Shown here: positions 1 to 5,181 of the stretch, piece after piece | How the letters are laid out: each line of letters begins with the position of its first letter | Numbering within the stretch: the stretch's first letter is position 1 | Source: JBFGFG01 sp041627475 | Lineage (GTDB): Bacteria > Actinomycetota > Nitriliruptoria > Nitriliruptorales > Nitriliruptoraceae | DNA length: 5,233 nt | Assembly (NCBI GenBank): GCA_041627475.1 | Contig: JBFKQZ010000222.1 | Span: 1 to 5,233 of the forward strand | Direction of reading: 5' to 3' | Translations under genes and position numbers: made by a program | Notes under the pieces: generated by a model | The model's database searches: none | What the model was told of the DNA's origin: nothing | Seen by the model: only the letters and a program-made list of their open reading frames with translations

Positions 1-172
1 CGTGGGTCGCCCGGGCCCGGGCGCTCGCGAACAGCGGCGCCGCGACCGCGGCGAGGTCGTCCGCCGCGTGCGCACGCTCCACCGCGGCCGCCACGACCTC
101 GGCGGTCGAGACGTCACCGGCGGCGATCGCGGCGGCCGTCGCCACCGCGTCCCACGTGCGCAGTTCCTCCAC
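1..172 (-). CDS. Amidase (amidase-signature family), N-terminal fragment
   Basis: This is the 5' end of a minus-strand gene that runs off the left edge; 57 codons are visible. The encoded start reads VEELRTWDAVATAAAIAAG, followed by DVSTAEVVAAAVERAHAAD and a segment containing LFASARARA. This matches the usual N-terminus of amidase-signature enzymes: an alpha-helical lead-in, a G-x-(V/I)-S-x-x-E-(V/L)-V turn and helix, an ER/RI helix end, then an 'A...fa.A...A' helix. Such enzymes hydrolyse amides with a Ser-cisSer-Lys triad, but all catalytic residues lie beyond the window, so family and substrate remain inferred. The GTG start at 172-170 is chosen because GGAGG (CCTCC at 177-181 on the plus strand) sits 4 bases upstream. 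The gene diverges from the D-amino-acid oxidase gene. Confidence is moderate because only the least conserved part of the protein is seen. Confidence 0.68.
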   Translation of the reverse strand, partial: MEELRTWDAVATAAAIAAGDVSTAEVVAAAVERAHAADDLAAVAAPLFASARARATH

Positions 173-275
173 CGAGCCTCCAGTCCGAGCGGCGACGAGC
201 CTACGACCCCGGTCGTCGGGCAGACTCGGATGCCCCCGACGCCGTGTCGGGGTGCACCCGACCGCGGAGGACGAC
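173..275. promoter_or_regulatory. Divergent promoter region, amidase / D-amino-acid oxidase
   Basis: These 103 bases separate two divergent starts and must carry both promoters unless transcription comes from further away. On the minus strand, TAGGCT (203 down to 198) fits an actinobacterial TAnnnT -10 hexamer about 25 bases before the amidase start, but no convincing -35 accompanies it. I see no clear -10 for the plus-strand gene. The region holds inverted repeats: ACGACC/GGTCGT at 203-208 and 211-216, and the hairpin and palindrome described separately at 231-259. The Shine-Dalgarno of each flanking gene is at the edge (CCTCC 177-181 for the amidase, GGAGG 266-270 for the oxidase). Confidence 0.45.
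231..259. promoter_or_regulatory. Hairpin and overlapping palindrome upstream of dao
   Basis: CCCCGAC (234-240) pairs perfectly with GTCGGGG (246-252) across a 5-base loop. Allowing a bulged T at 253, the stem extends by TGC (231-233) with GCA (254-256). The right arm overlaps a separate perfect 10-bp palindrome, GGGTGCACCC (250-259). The two structures share bases and so cannot form together in RNA. They end 6 bases before the GGAGG Shine-Dalgarno of the oxidase gene. The pairing is seen directly; a role as an operator or as a 5'-leader structure is inference. Confidence 0.4.
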
Positions 276-1247
276 ATGCAGGACGCACCTCGGGCGGTCG
301 TCGTCGGCGCCGGCGTCATCGGCTGCACGACGGCGCTCGCACTCGTCGCCGACGGCTGGGAGGTGGACGTCCTGACCGCCGAGGACCCGCGCGCGACGAC
401 CTCCGCCGTCGCTGCGGCGTTCTGGTACCCGTACCTCGTCGACGACTCCCCCACGACCGAGGCCTGGGGACGCGCGACCGCGGAGCGCCTCGCCGCGCTG
501 ACCGCGGTGCCGGGCGCCGGGGTCGCCGCCCGCACGGTGCACGAGCGGTTCCGCGAGGCGGACGTCGAGCCGGGCTGGCGGGCGACGATGCCCGACGCAG
601 CGCGTGAGACCGGGCTGGACGCGCCCTTCCTCGACGGCTGGCGCTTCACCTCGTGGGTCGCGGCGATGCCGACCTACCTGACCTGGCTGCTCGCACAGCT
701 GGCCGCCGCGGACGTCCAGGTCGCGCAGGTGCTGCTCGACGACCTCGACGACGCGTGGCGGCCGGGGGTCGACCTGGTCGTGGACTGCGCCGGCATCGGC
801 GCGCGGGCGCTCGCCGACGACACCACCCTCGTCCCCGTGGCAGGACAGGCGCTGCTCGTGCGGACCGAGGACCTCGCCGCGCCGATCGAGGCGGTGTGGC
901 TGGACGCGGCGCACCCCGACGGCCCGGCCTACGTGGTCCCGCGGGGCGACGGGACCGTGCTGTGCGGCGGGACGTCGGTCGAGGGCCAGGCCGACCGCAC
1001 GCCGGACCCGGCCGTGACCGAGGGGATCATGGCGCGCTGCCGCGACCTCGTCCCGGCGTTGGAGGGCGTCGAGCCCTTCGCCGCGGGCGTCGGGCTGCGA
1101 CCCACGCGCCCGACGGTGCGCCTCGAGCTCGGACCGGGCCGCGACAGCCTGGTGCTGCACCACTACGGCCACGGCGGCGCCGGCCTCACCCTCTCCTGGG
1201 GCAGCGCCGCCGACGCCGCCCTCCTCGCCCGCAACATCAAGGGCTGA
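276..1247 (+). CDS. dao: D-amino-acid oxidase (FAD-dependent)
   Basis: The gene encodes 323 residues, the usual length for bacterial DAO. The enzyme oxidatively deaminates D-amino acids to 2-oxo acids, ammonia and hydrogen peroxide, using FAD. An N-terminal Rossmann dinucleotide fold shows VVVGAGVIGCTTA (residues 8-20, GxGxxG). DAO hallmarks follow: AAFWYPY (47-53), CAGIGARAL (171-179), PVAGQ (187-191), AYVVPRGDGTVLCGGT (218-233) and GVGLRPTRPTVRLE (271-284). The DAO C-terminal signature HHYGHGGAGLTLSWG lies at 295-309. Arg275 and Tyr219 align with human DAO Arg283 and Tyr228, which hold the substrate carboxylate. There is no signal peptide or membrane segment, so it is probably cytoplasmic. 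ATG 276 is chosen because GGAGG (266-270) lies 5 bases upstream and the Rossmann fold starts at once; the open frame extends to 156 but that part lacks an RBS. Which D-amino acid is preferred cannot be read from the sequence. Confidence 0.93.
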   Translation: MQDAPRAVVVGAGVIGCTTALALVADGWEVDVLTAEDPRATTSAVAAAFWYPYLVDDSPTTEAWGRATAERLAALTAVPGAGVAARTVHERFREADVEPGWRATMPDAARETGLDAPFLDGWRFTSWVAAMPTYLTWLLAQLAAADVQVAQVLLDDLDDAWRPGVDLVVDCAGIGARALADDTTLVPVAGQALLVRTEDLAAPIEAVWLDAAHPDGPAYVVPRGDGTVLCGGTSVEGQADRTPDPAVTEGIMARCRDLVPALEGVEPFAAGVGLRPTRPTVRLELGPGRDSLVLHHYGHGGAGLTLSWGSAADAALLARNIKG

Positions 1248-1255
1248 CCACACCA

Positions 1256-1305
1256 CATCGCGTGTGTGGCTGCCCCGACATGTCGGGCGAGCCACTCACG
1301 CGATG
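1256..1305. terminator. 50-bp imperfect palindrome, probable bidirectional terminator
   Basis: Two 25-base arms (1256-1280 and 1281-1305) are reverse complements at 22 of 25 positions. The mismatches are T1265/T1296 and the two adjacent pairs 1272/1289 and 1273/1288. The centre is the perfect 14-bp palindrome CCCGACATGTCGGG (1274-1287). The element begins 8 bases after the dao stop and ends 2 bases before the trpS stop codon on the other strand. It therefore fills the gap between two convergent genes, the expected position for a shared terminator. No T-run follows on either strand; many GC-rich actinobacterial terminators also lack one. An alternative is a protein-binding site or a REP-like element. 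Confidence 0.7.
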
Positions 1306-1307
1306 GG

Positions 1308-2318
1308 TCAGGGGCGGAGGAAGCCCATGGCGTCGTAGGCGCGGTCGAGCACACCGGCGGCCTGCTCGCGGGCCTTGGCTGCCCCCGCGGCGAGCAGGCG
1401 CTCGACCTCGGCCGGGTCCCCGGCGAGCTCGTTGTAGCGCTCACGGATCGGGCGGAGCAGCTCGACGACGACCTCGGCCGTCTCGACCTTGAGCGGGCCG
1501 TAGCGGTCGCCGGCGTGGGCCGCCGTGACCTCCTCGATGCTGCGCCCGCTGGCAGCGGCGTTGACCTCGATCAGGTTGGCGAGTCCGGGCTGCTCGGCCC
1601 AGTCGTAGTTCACCTCGGCGACCGAGTCCGTCACCGCCGACTTGAACTTCTTCTCGACCTGCTTCGGCTCGTCGAGGACGTAGACGATCCCCTTCTCCGA
1701 CGAGGTGGACTTGCTCATCTTGTTCGTCGGCTCCTGCAGGTCCATCACCCGTGCCGCGGCCTCGGGGTGGATCGCGCGGGGCAGGACGAAGATCGGGTCG
1801 TCCTCGTCGCAGAAGCGGTGGTTGAACCGCTGGGCGAGGTCACGCGCGAGCTCGATGTGGTGGCGCTGGTCCTCCCCCACCGGGACCTCGTCCGCGTCGT
1901 GCAGCACGATGTCGACGGTCTGCAGGACGGGATAGGTGAACAGGCCGGCGGTGACCTGGTCGCCGCGCTCGGTCGCCTTCTCGGACTTCTCCTTGAACTG
2001 CGGCATGCGGCCCAGCTCCCCGAACCCGGTGATGCAGTCGAACAGCCAGGCGGCCTGTGCGTGCTCGGTCACGTGGCTCTGGACGAACAGGGTCGAGCGC
2101 TCCGGGTCGATGCCCGCCGCGAGCAGCACCGTCGCCATCTCGAGCGTGCGACGACGCAGCTCGGCCGGGTCGTGCCCGTCGGTCACCGCGTGCAGGTCCA
2201 CGATGCAGTAGGTCGCGTCGTGGGTGTCCTGCATGCCGACCCAGTTCACGATCGCGCCGAGGTGGTTGCCGAGGTGGAGGTCACCGCTGGGCTGGATGCC
2301 GGAGAACACGCGGGGCAC
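1308..2318 (-). CDS. trpS: Tryptophanyl-tRNA synthetase
   Basis: The 336-residue product has the normal size for bacterial TrpRS, a cytoplasmic class I aminoacyl-tRNA synthetase that charges tRNA-Trp using ATP. It starts PRVFSGIQPSGDLHLGNHLG, which contains the HIGH-equivalent HLGN (15-18). Also visible are DLHAVT (41-46), the conserved GEDQRHHIELARDLAQRFN block (148-166) and the KMSKS loop at 200-204. The C-terminal helical domain has YGPLKVETAE (273-282) and GAAKAREQA (312-320). Asp136 aligns with the Asp that recognises the indole nitrogen, but the residues before it are Gln-Thr-Val instead of the more usual Met/Gln-Ala-Ala. The GTG start at 2318-2316 is the first start codon after an upstream in-frame TGA, with AGGA 7 bases before it. 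The gene converges on dao and diverges from the small membrane-protein gene, so it appears monocistronic. Confidence 0.97.
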   Translation of the reverse strand: MPRVFSGIQPSGDLHLGNHLGAIVNWVGMQDTHDATYCIVDLHAVTDGHDPAELRRRTLEMATVLLAAGIDPERSTLFVQSHVTEHAQAAWLFDCITGFGELGRMPQFKEKSEKATERGDQVTAGLFTYPVLQTVDIVLHDADEVPVGEDQRHHIELARDLAQRFNHRFCDEDDPIFVLPRAIHPEAAARVMDLQEPTNKMSKSTSSEKGIVYVLDEPKQVEKKFKSAVTDSVAEVNYDWAEQPGLANLIEVNAAASGRSIEEVTAAHAGDRYGPLKVETAEVVVELLRPIRERYNELAGDPAEVERLLAAGAAKAREQAAGVLDRAYDAMGFLRP

Positions 2319-2447
2319 GGGGAGGTCCTGGGTCGGGTCGTCGTGGAGGCTACGTGGCCGGCGTCACGGCGCCCACGTCACGCATCCTCTCCGCGGTTGC
2401 GAGGCACGTACCGACCGACCCTCCGACCACGACAGAAGGTGCACCTC
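2319..2447. promoter_or_regulatory. Divergent promoter region, trpS / GlsB-like gene
   Basis: This 129-base gap has no open frame I can support and should hold both promoters. On the minus strand, TAGCCT (2352 down to 2347) is a reasonable TAnnnT -10 for trpS, about 28 bases before its GTG; the matching -35 position is weak. A CGTCACG heptamer is directly repeated at 2362-2368 and 2376-2382. I see no leader peptide with Trp codons and no T-box-like element before trpS; the possible leader is too short for one. AGAAGG (2434-2439) is the ribosome binding site of the plus-strand gene, and its last bases lie in the perfect palindrome AGGTGCACCT (2437-2446). Confidence 0.45.
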
Positions 2448-2717
2448 ATGGGTCTCATCGGTTTCCTCGTCGCGGGCCTGATCATCGGCGCGCTCGCGCG
2501 ACTGTTCAAGCCCGGTCACCAGAGCCTCTCGGTCCTCGCGACGCTCGGGCTCGGTGTCGCTGGCTCCGTGATCGGTGGCCTCGTCGCGAACCTCCTCGGC
2601 ACGGGGTCGATCTTCGAGCTGAACGTGCTCGGCTTCGTCGTCGCCGTCATCGCCTCGGTGCTGCTGATCGGTGTCGCGGAGTCCATGAGCAGCCGGAGCC
2701 ACCAGCGTTCCGTCTGA
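2448..2717 (+). CDS. GlsB/YeaQ/YmgE family small membrane protein
   Basis: The 89-residue product is almost entirely hydrophobic and glycine-rich, with three predicted transmembrane helices at about 2-19, 27-50 and 57-78. It ends in a short polar tail, SSRSHQRSV. The pattern GLIGFLVAGLIIGALARLFKPG at the start, then a glycine-zipper helix with GLGVAGSVIGGLVANLLG, matches the family once called transglycosylase-associated proteins (GlsB/YeaQ/YmgE). Members are small inner-membrane proteins often tied to general stress responses; their molecular function is not established, and a transglycosylase activity should not be assumed. The ATG at 2448 is supported by AGAAGG at 2434-2439, 8 bases upstream. 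A longer open frame reaches back to 1266, but that part is antisense to trpS. The gene stands alone, divergent from trpS and followed by a hairpin. Confidence 0.9.
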   Translation: MGLIGFLVAGLIIGALARLFKPGHQSLSVLATLGLGVAGSVIGGLVANLLGTGSIFELNVLGFVVAVIASVLLIGVAESMSSRSHQRSV

Positions 2718-2733
2718 GCCCATCCGGCCCCGT

Positions 2734-2764
2734 GGCGGCGCCGTCCTCCCCGGGCGGCGCCGTC
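2734..2764. repeat. 12-bp direct repeat, 19-base period
   Basis: GGCGGCGCCGTC occurs at 2734-2745 and again exactly at 2753-2764, in the gap after the GlsB-like gene. Each copy contains the 6-bp palindrome GGCGCC. The second copy runs into the inverted repeat at 2761-2792. This could be a slipped duplication or a pair of binding sites; the sequence alone does not decide. Confidence 0.6.
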
Positions 2765-2792
2765 GCGCGTCCCGCAGCACCGACGCGCGACG
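2761..2792 (+). terminator. Perfect 11-bp inverted repeat, likely terminator of GlsB-like gene
   Basis: CGTCGCGCGTC (2761-2771) and GACGCGCGACG (2782-2792) are exact reverse complements with a 10-base loop. The structure begins 43 bases after the stop codon of the small membrane-protein gene and lies 40 bases before the next gene's start. All but two of the stem pairs are G-C or lie in CG steps, so it would be very stable. No T-run follows, so calling it a terminator rests on position and stability. Confidence 0.55.
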
Positions 2793-2799
2793 TGGCAGG

Positions 2800-2812
2800 G
2801 TGTGCACCACAC
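2800..2812. promoter_or_regulatory. Short palindrome upstream of BASS gene
   Basis: GTGTG (2800-2804) and CACAC (2808-2812) form a perfect inverted repeat around CAC, 19 bases before the GTG start of the transporter and just before its Shine-Dalgarno. It could be an operator for a dimeric repressor. The arms are only 5 bp, so chance is a fair alternative. Confidence 0.2.
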
Positions 2813-2831
2813 GCGACAACGGGAGGTCGGC

Positions 2832-3725
2832 GTGGAGGGTGGACTGGTCGCCGAGGTCGTGCTGCCGCTGGCGATCTTCCTCATCATGGTCTCGCTCGGC
2901 ATGGCCCTGGTGCCGGACGACTTCCGTCGGGTGCTGGCCGCGCCCAAGCAGGTCGCCGTCGGGCTGCTGTGCCAGCTGGTGCTGCTGCCCCTGCTGGGGT
3001 TCGCCGTCGCCACGGCCTTCGACCTGCCCCCCGTCTTCGCGGTCAGCATCGTGCTGCTGGCGGCCGCACCCGGCGGGACGACGTCGAACCTCGTCGTCCA
3101 CGCCGCCGATGTCGACCGGGCGCTGTCGGTCACGCTCACGGCGCTGTCCAACTCGGTGGTCTGGCTGACCATGCCGTTCCTCCTGGACCTCGGCTTCCGG
3201 ACCTTCGCTGACGAGGGCGTCGTCATCGACTTCCCCGTCGGCGAGGTGATGCTGCAGGTCGCCGCGCTGACGATCGTGCCGGTCGTCATCGGCATGACGA
3301 TCCGCAACCGGGTCGCCGACTGGGCGATCCGGGTCGCGGACCGCTCCAAGGTCGCCGCGGGCGCGTTCCTGGCCGTCGTGATCGTCGTCCTGCTGGTGCA
3401 GGAGTGGGACCTCGTGGTCAGCGACGGCCCGCGCTTCGCGCCGGCGTTCATCGTGCTCAACGCCGCGGCGCTCGCGGTCGGCTACGGCGCCGCGCGGCTC
3501 GCCCGGATCGCGTGGGACCAGGCGCTGACGATCTCGGTCGAGACGGGTCTGCAGAACGCCACGCTGGCGATCACCATCGCTATCTCGGTGCTCGACGACG
3601 GCGACCTCGCCATCATCCCGGGGCTCTACGGCGTCTGGATGCTGGCGACGGGCTTCCTCTTCGCGATCTGGCTGGCCCGGCACGAGGACGCCGCCCACCA
3701 CCCGCGCTCGACCGCCGTGACCTGA
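2832..3725 (+). CDS. Bile acid:sodium symporter (BASS) family transporter
   Basis: The 297-residue product is a polytopic membrane protein with nine to ten hydrophobic stretches and lies within the usual length of bacterial BASS proteins. The family couples Na+ entry to uptake of organic anions. Both discontinuous-helix signatures are present: GGTTSNLVVHAA (81-92) with LSVTLTALSN (98-107), and ETGLQNATLAI (237-247). Measured against the Neisseria ASBT homologue, the Na+ ligands recalled from its structure all have counterparts at the right spacing: Gln48, Ser85, Asn86, Ser99, Thr103, Glu237 and Gln241. This supports a working Na+ symporter. The substrate is not predictable; bacterial members carry varied organic acids, and bile acid is unlikely to be the natural one. 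GTG 2832 is preferred because GGGAGG (2821-2826) lies 5 bases upstream; an in-frame GTG at 2802 has AGGG only one base away. The C-terminal tail is short and polar. cydA follows after a gap with a hairpin. Confidence 0.92.
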   Translation: MEGGLVAEVVLPLAIFLIMVSLGMALVPDDFRRVLAAPKQVAVGLLCQLVLLPLLGFAVATAFDLPPVFAVSIVLLAAAPGGTTSNLVVHAADVDRALSVTLTALSNSVVWLTMPFLLDLGFRTFADEGVVIDFPVGEVMLQVAALTIVPVVIGMTIRNRVADWAIRVADRSKVAAGAFLAVVIVVLLVQEWDLVVSDGPRFAPAFIVLNAAALAVGYGAARLARIAWDQALTISVETGLQNATLAITIAISVLDDGDLAIIPGLYGVWMLATGFLFAIWLARHEDAAHHPRSTAVT

Positions 3726-3749
3726 CCGGGGGCTCGGTCGTGGTGTGCG

Positions 3750-3770
3750 GTGGCAGGTCCCCACTGCCAC
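3750..3770 (+). terminator. 7-bp stem-loop between BASS gene and cydA
   Basis: GTGGCAG (3750-3756) pairs perfectly with CTGCCAC (3764-3770) across a 7-base loop. It begins 24 bases after the transporter's stop codon, so it may terminate that transcript, but there is no T-run. It could also lie in the cydA leader. If cydA began at the upstream in-frame GTG 3745, the hairpin would fall inside coding sequence, which is one small argument for the later start. Confidence 0.35.
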
Positions 3771-3798
3771 ACTCGACACCCCGCCGAACGGTGCCACG

Positions 3799-5181
3799 GT
3801 GCTCGCAACCGCCTCCGCCGCCGCGACCGCGACCGACTTCCTGATCGCGCGCAACCAGATGGCGCTGTCGCTCGGCTGGCACATCATCATCGCGTGCTTC
3901 GGCGTCGCCTTCCCGCTGCTGATCTGGGTCGCCCACCGACGCGGACTGCGGGGTGACGAGGACGCCCTGCTCCTGGCACGGCGCTGGTCCAAGGTGGCGC
4001 TGGTCCTGTTCGCCGTCGGCGCGGTCTCCGGCACGATCCTGAGCTTCGAGATGGGCCTGCTGTGGCCCGGTCTGATGGAGCAGTACGGGGACGCGATCGG
4101 GCTGATGTTCGCGTTGGAGGGCGTCTTCTTCTTCCTCGAGGCGATCTTCCTCGGGATCTACGTCTACGGCTGGGACCGGCTGCCGACGCAGTGGCACCTC
4201 CGCGCGCTGTGGCCCGTGATCGCCAGCGGGACACTCGGCACGTTCATGATCATGTCGGTCAACGGCTGGATGAACGGTCCCGAGGGGGTCGAGGTCGTCG
4301 ACGGCATCGTCACCGAGATCCGCCCGTGGGACGCACTGCTCAACGGCCCCGTGCTGACCACCTTCCCCCACATGTGGCTCGCCGCGTTCATGGTCGTCGG
4401 GTTCACCGTCGCCGGTGTCTACGCCACGGGGCTGCTGCGCGGCCGCGACGACCGCTACCACCGCCTCGGCCTGGCCATCCCGCTGGTCGCTGCCCTCGTC
4501 GCGGCGCCGCTGCAGCCCCTCGTCGGCCACGTCGCCGGGCAGCGGGTCGCTGCGGAGCAGCCGGCGAAGTTCGCCGCGATGGAGGGGCTGCCCGAGGGCG
4601 GCCCGCGGGCGCCGTTCGACATCGGCGGCGTGTGGGACGAGGAGGCCGAGGAGCTCCGCGGCGCCATCGAGGTGCCGATCCCGGGCCTGCTGTCGTTCCT
4701 CGCCACCAACTCGTTCGACGGTGAGGTCGTCGGCCTGCGCGACATCCCCCGCGACGAGCGGCCGCCCGTGAACATCGTCCGCTTCTCGTTCCAGACGATG
4801 GTCGGCATCGGGACCCTGCTCGCCGGCCTGTCCCTGCTGCTGGCGTTCCTGTGGTGGCGACGCCGCGAGGTCCCGACCGACCGGTGGGCCCTGCGCGCGC
4901 TGGTGGTGTCCGGACCGGCGTCCGTGGTCGCGCTCGAGACCGGGTGGATCACGACCGAGGTGGGCCGCCAGCCGTGGATCGCCCACGAGCTCATGCGCAC
5001 CACCGAGGCCGTCACCGACACGCCCGACCTGTGGATCGGCTTCGCGATCCTCGTCGTCGTCTACACCGCGATGACGATCGGCACGGTGGCGGTGCTGCGC
5101 GGCATGAGCCGACGGTGGCGCGACGGCGAGGACCCGGGGCCGGTCTACGGCGAGGACACGACCGTCGGGGGGCGCGCATGA
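3799..5181 (+). CDS. cydA: Cytochrome bd-type quinol oxidase subunit I
   Basis: Subunit I of a membrane terminal oxidase that oxidises quinol, reduces O2 to water and carries three hemes. With this start it has 460 residues, shorter than E. coli CydA (522). Heme ligand counterparts are His28 (GWHIII), His191 (FPHMW) and Met334 (FQTMVG), plus Glu387 in the signature EVGRQPW (387-393). Glu107 and Glu114 form the acidic pair. Lys257 and Glu262 (KFAAME) match the quinol-site Lys252 and Glu257 of E. coli. The Q-loop is short: Lys257 to Gln332 spans 75 residues, against 139 in E. coli. Gln332 replaces E. coli Arg391. SGTILSFEMGLLWPG and EAIFLGIYVYGWDRL (114-128) suggest a subfamily distinct from E. 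coli CydA. The start is uncertain: GTG 3745 is also in frame, but its extra 18 codons include ACT, ACA and GGT, unlike the rest, and contain the hairpin; neither start has a good Shine-Dalgarno. The stop overlaps cydB by ATGA. Confidence 0.93.
   Translation: MLATASAAATATDFLIARNQMALSLGWHIIIACFGVAFPLLIWVAHRRGLRGDEDALLLARRWSKVALVLFAVGAVSGTILSFEMGLLWPGLMEQYGDAIGLMFALEGVFFFLEAIFLGIYVYGWDRLPTQWHLRALWPVIASGTLGTFMIMSVNGWMNGPEGVEVVDGIVTEIRPWDALLNGPVLTTFPHMWLAAFMVVGFTVAGVYATGLLRGRDDRYHRLGLAIPLVAALVAAPLQPLVGHVAGQRVAAEQPAKFAAMEGLPEGGPRAPFDIGGVWDEEAEELRGAIEVPIPGLLSFLATNSFDGEVVGLRDIPRDERPPVNIVRFSFQTMVGIGTLLAGLSLLLAFLWWRRREVPTDRWALRALVVSGPASVVALETGWITTEVGRQPWIAHELMRTTEAVTDTPDLWIGFAILVVVYTAMTIGTVAVLRGMSRRWRDGEDPGPVYGEDTTVGGRA

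Noticed and set aside
156..275. 40-codon N-terminal extension of the D-amino-acid oxidase
   Set aside because: No Shine-Dalgarno precedes it, it overlaps the divergent amidase gene, and DAO proteins normally start right before the GxGxxG motif.
2..607. 201-codon plus-strand open frame
   Set aside because: It is an Arg/Gly-rich shadow that overlaps both the amidase start and the oxidase gene in a different frame, with no recognisable motif.
201..1295. 364-codon open frame on the minus strand
   Set aside because: It is antisense to the D-amino-acid oxidase gene, whose family motifs are unmistakable; the antisense product has none.
2437..2446. Palindrome AGGTGCACCT at the GlsB-like RBS, similar to GGGTGCACCC upstream of dao
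   Set aside because: A shared operator was considered, but the common core is only GGTGCACC, and close variants such as GGTGCACG occur inside coding sequence, so chance is likely.
1266..2447. Plus-strand open frame continuous with the GlsB-like gene
   Set aside because: This upstream part is antisense to trpS and resembles no protein; the real start at 2448 has a Shine-Dalgarno and begins the membrane protein directly.
2802..2831. 10-codon extension of the BASS transporter
   Set aside because: The GTG at 2802 has AGGG only one base upstream and lies in the short palindrome; GTG 2832 has GGGAGG at ideal spacing.
2364..4034. 556-codon open frame on the minus strand
   Set aside because: It runs antisense to the well-supported GlsB-like and BASS genes and into cydA, and its translation is a low-complexity string rich in Arg, Asp, Gln and His, typical of a GC-rich shadow frame.
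3613..4986. 457-codon open frame on the minus strand
   Set aside because: It is antisense to cydA, with composition (Asp, Arg, His, Gln) expected from the complement of hydrophobic GC-rich codons.
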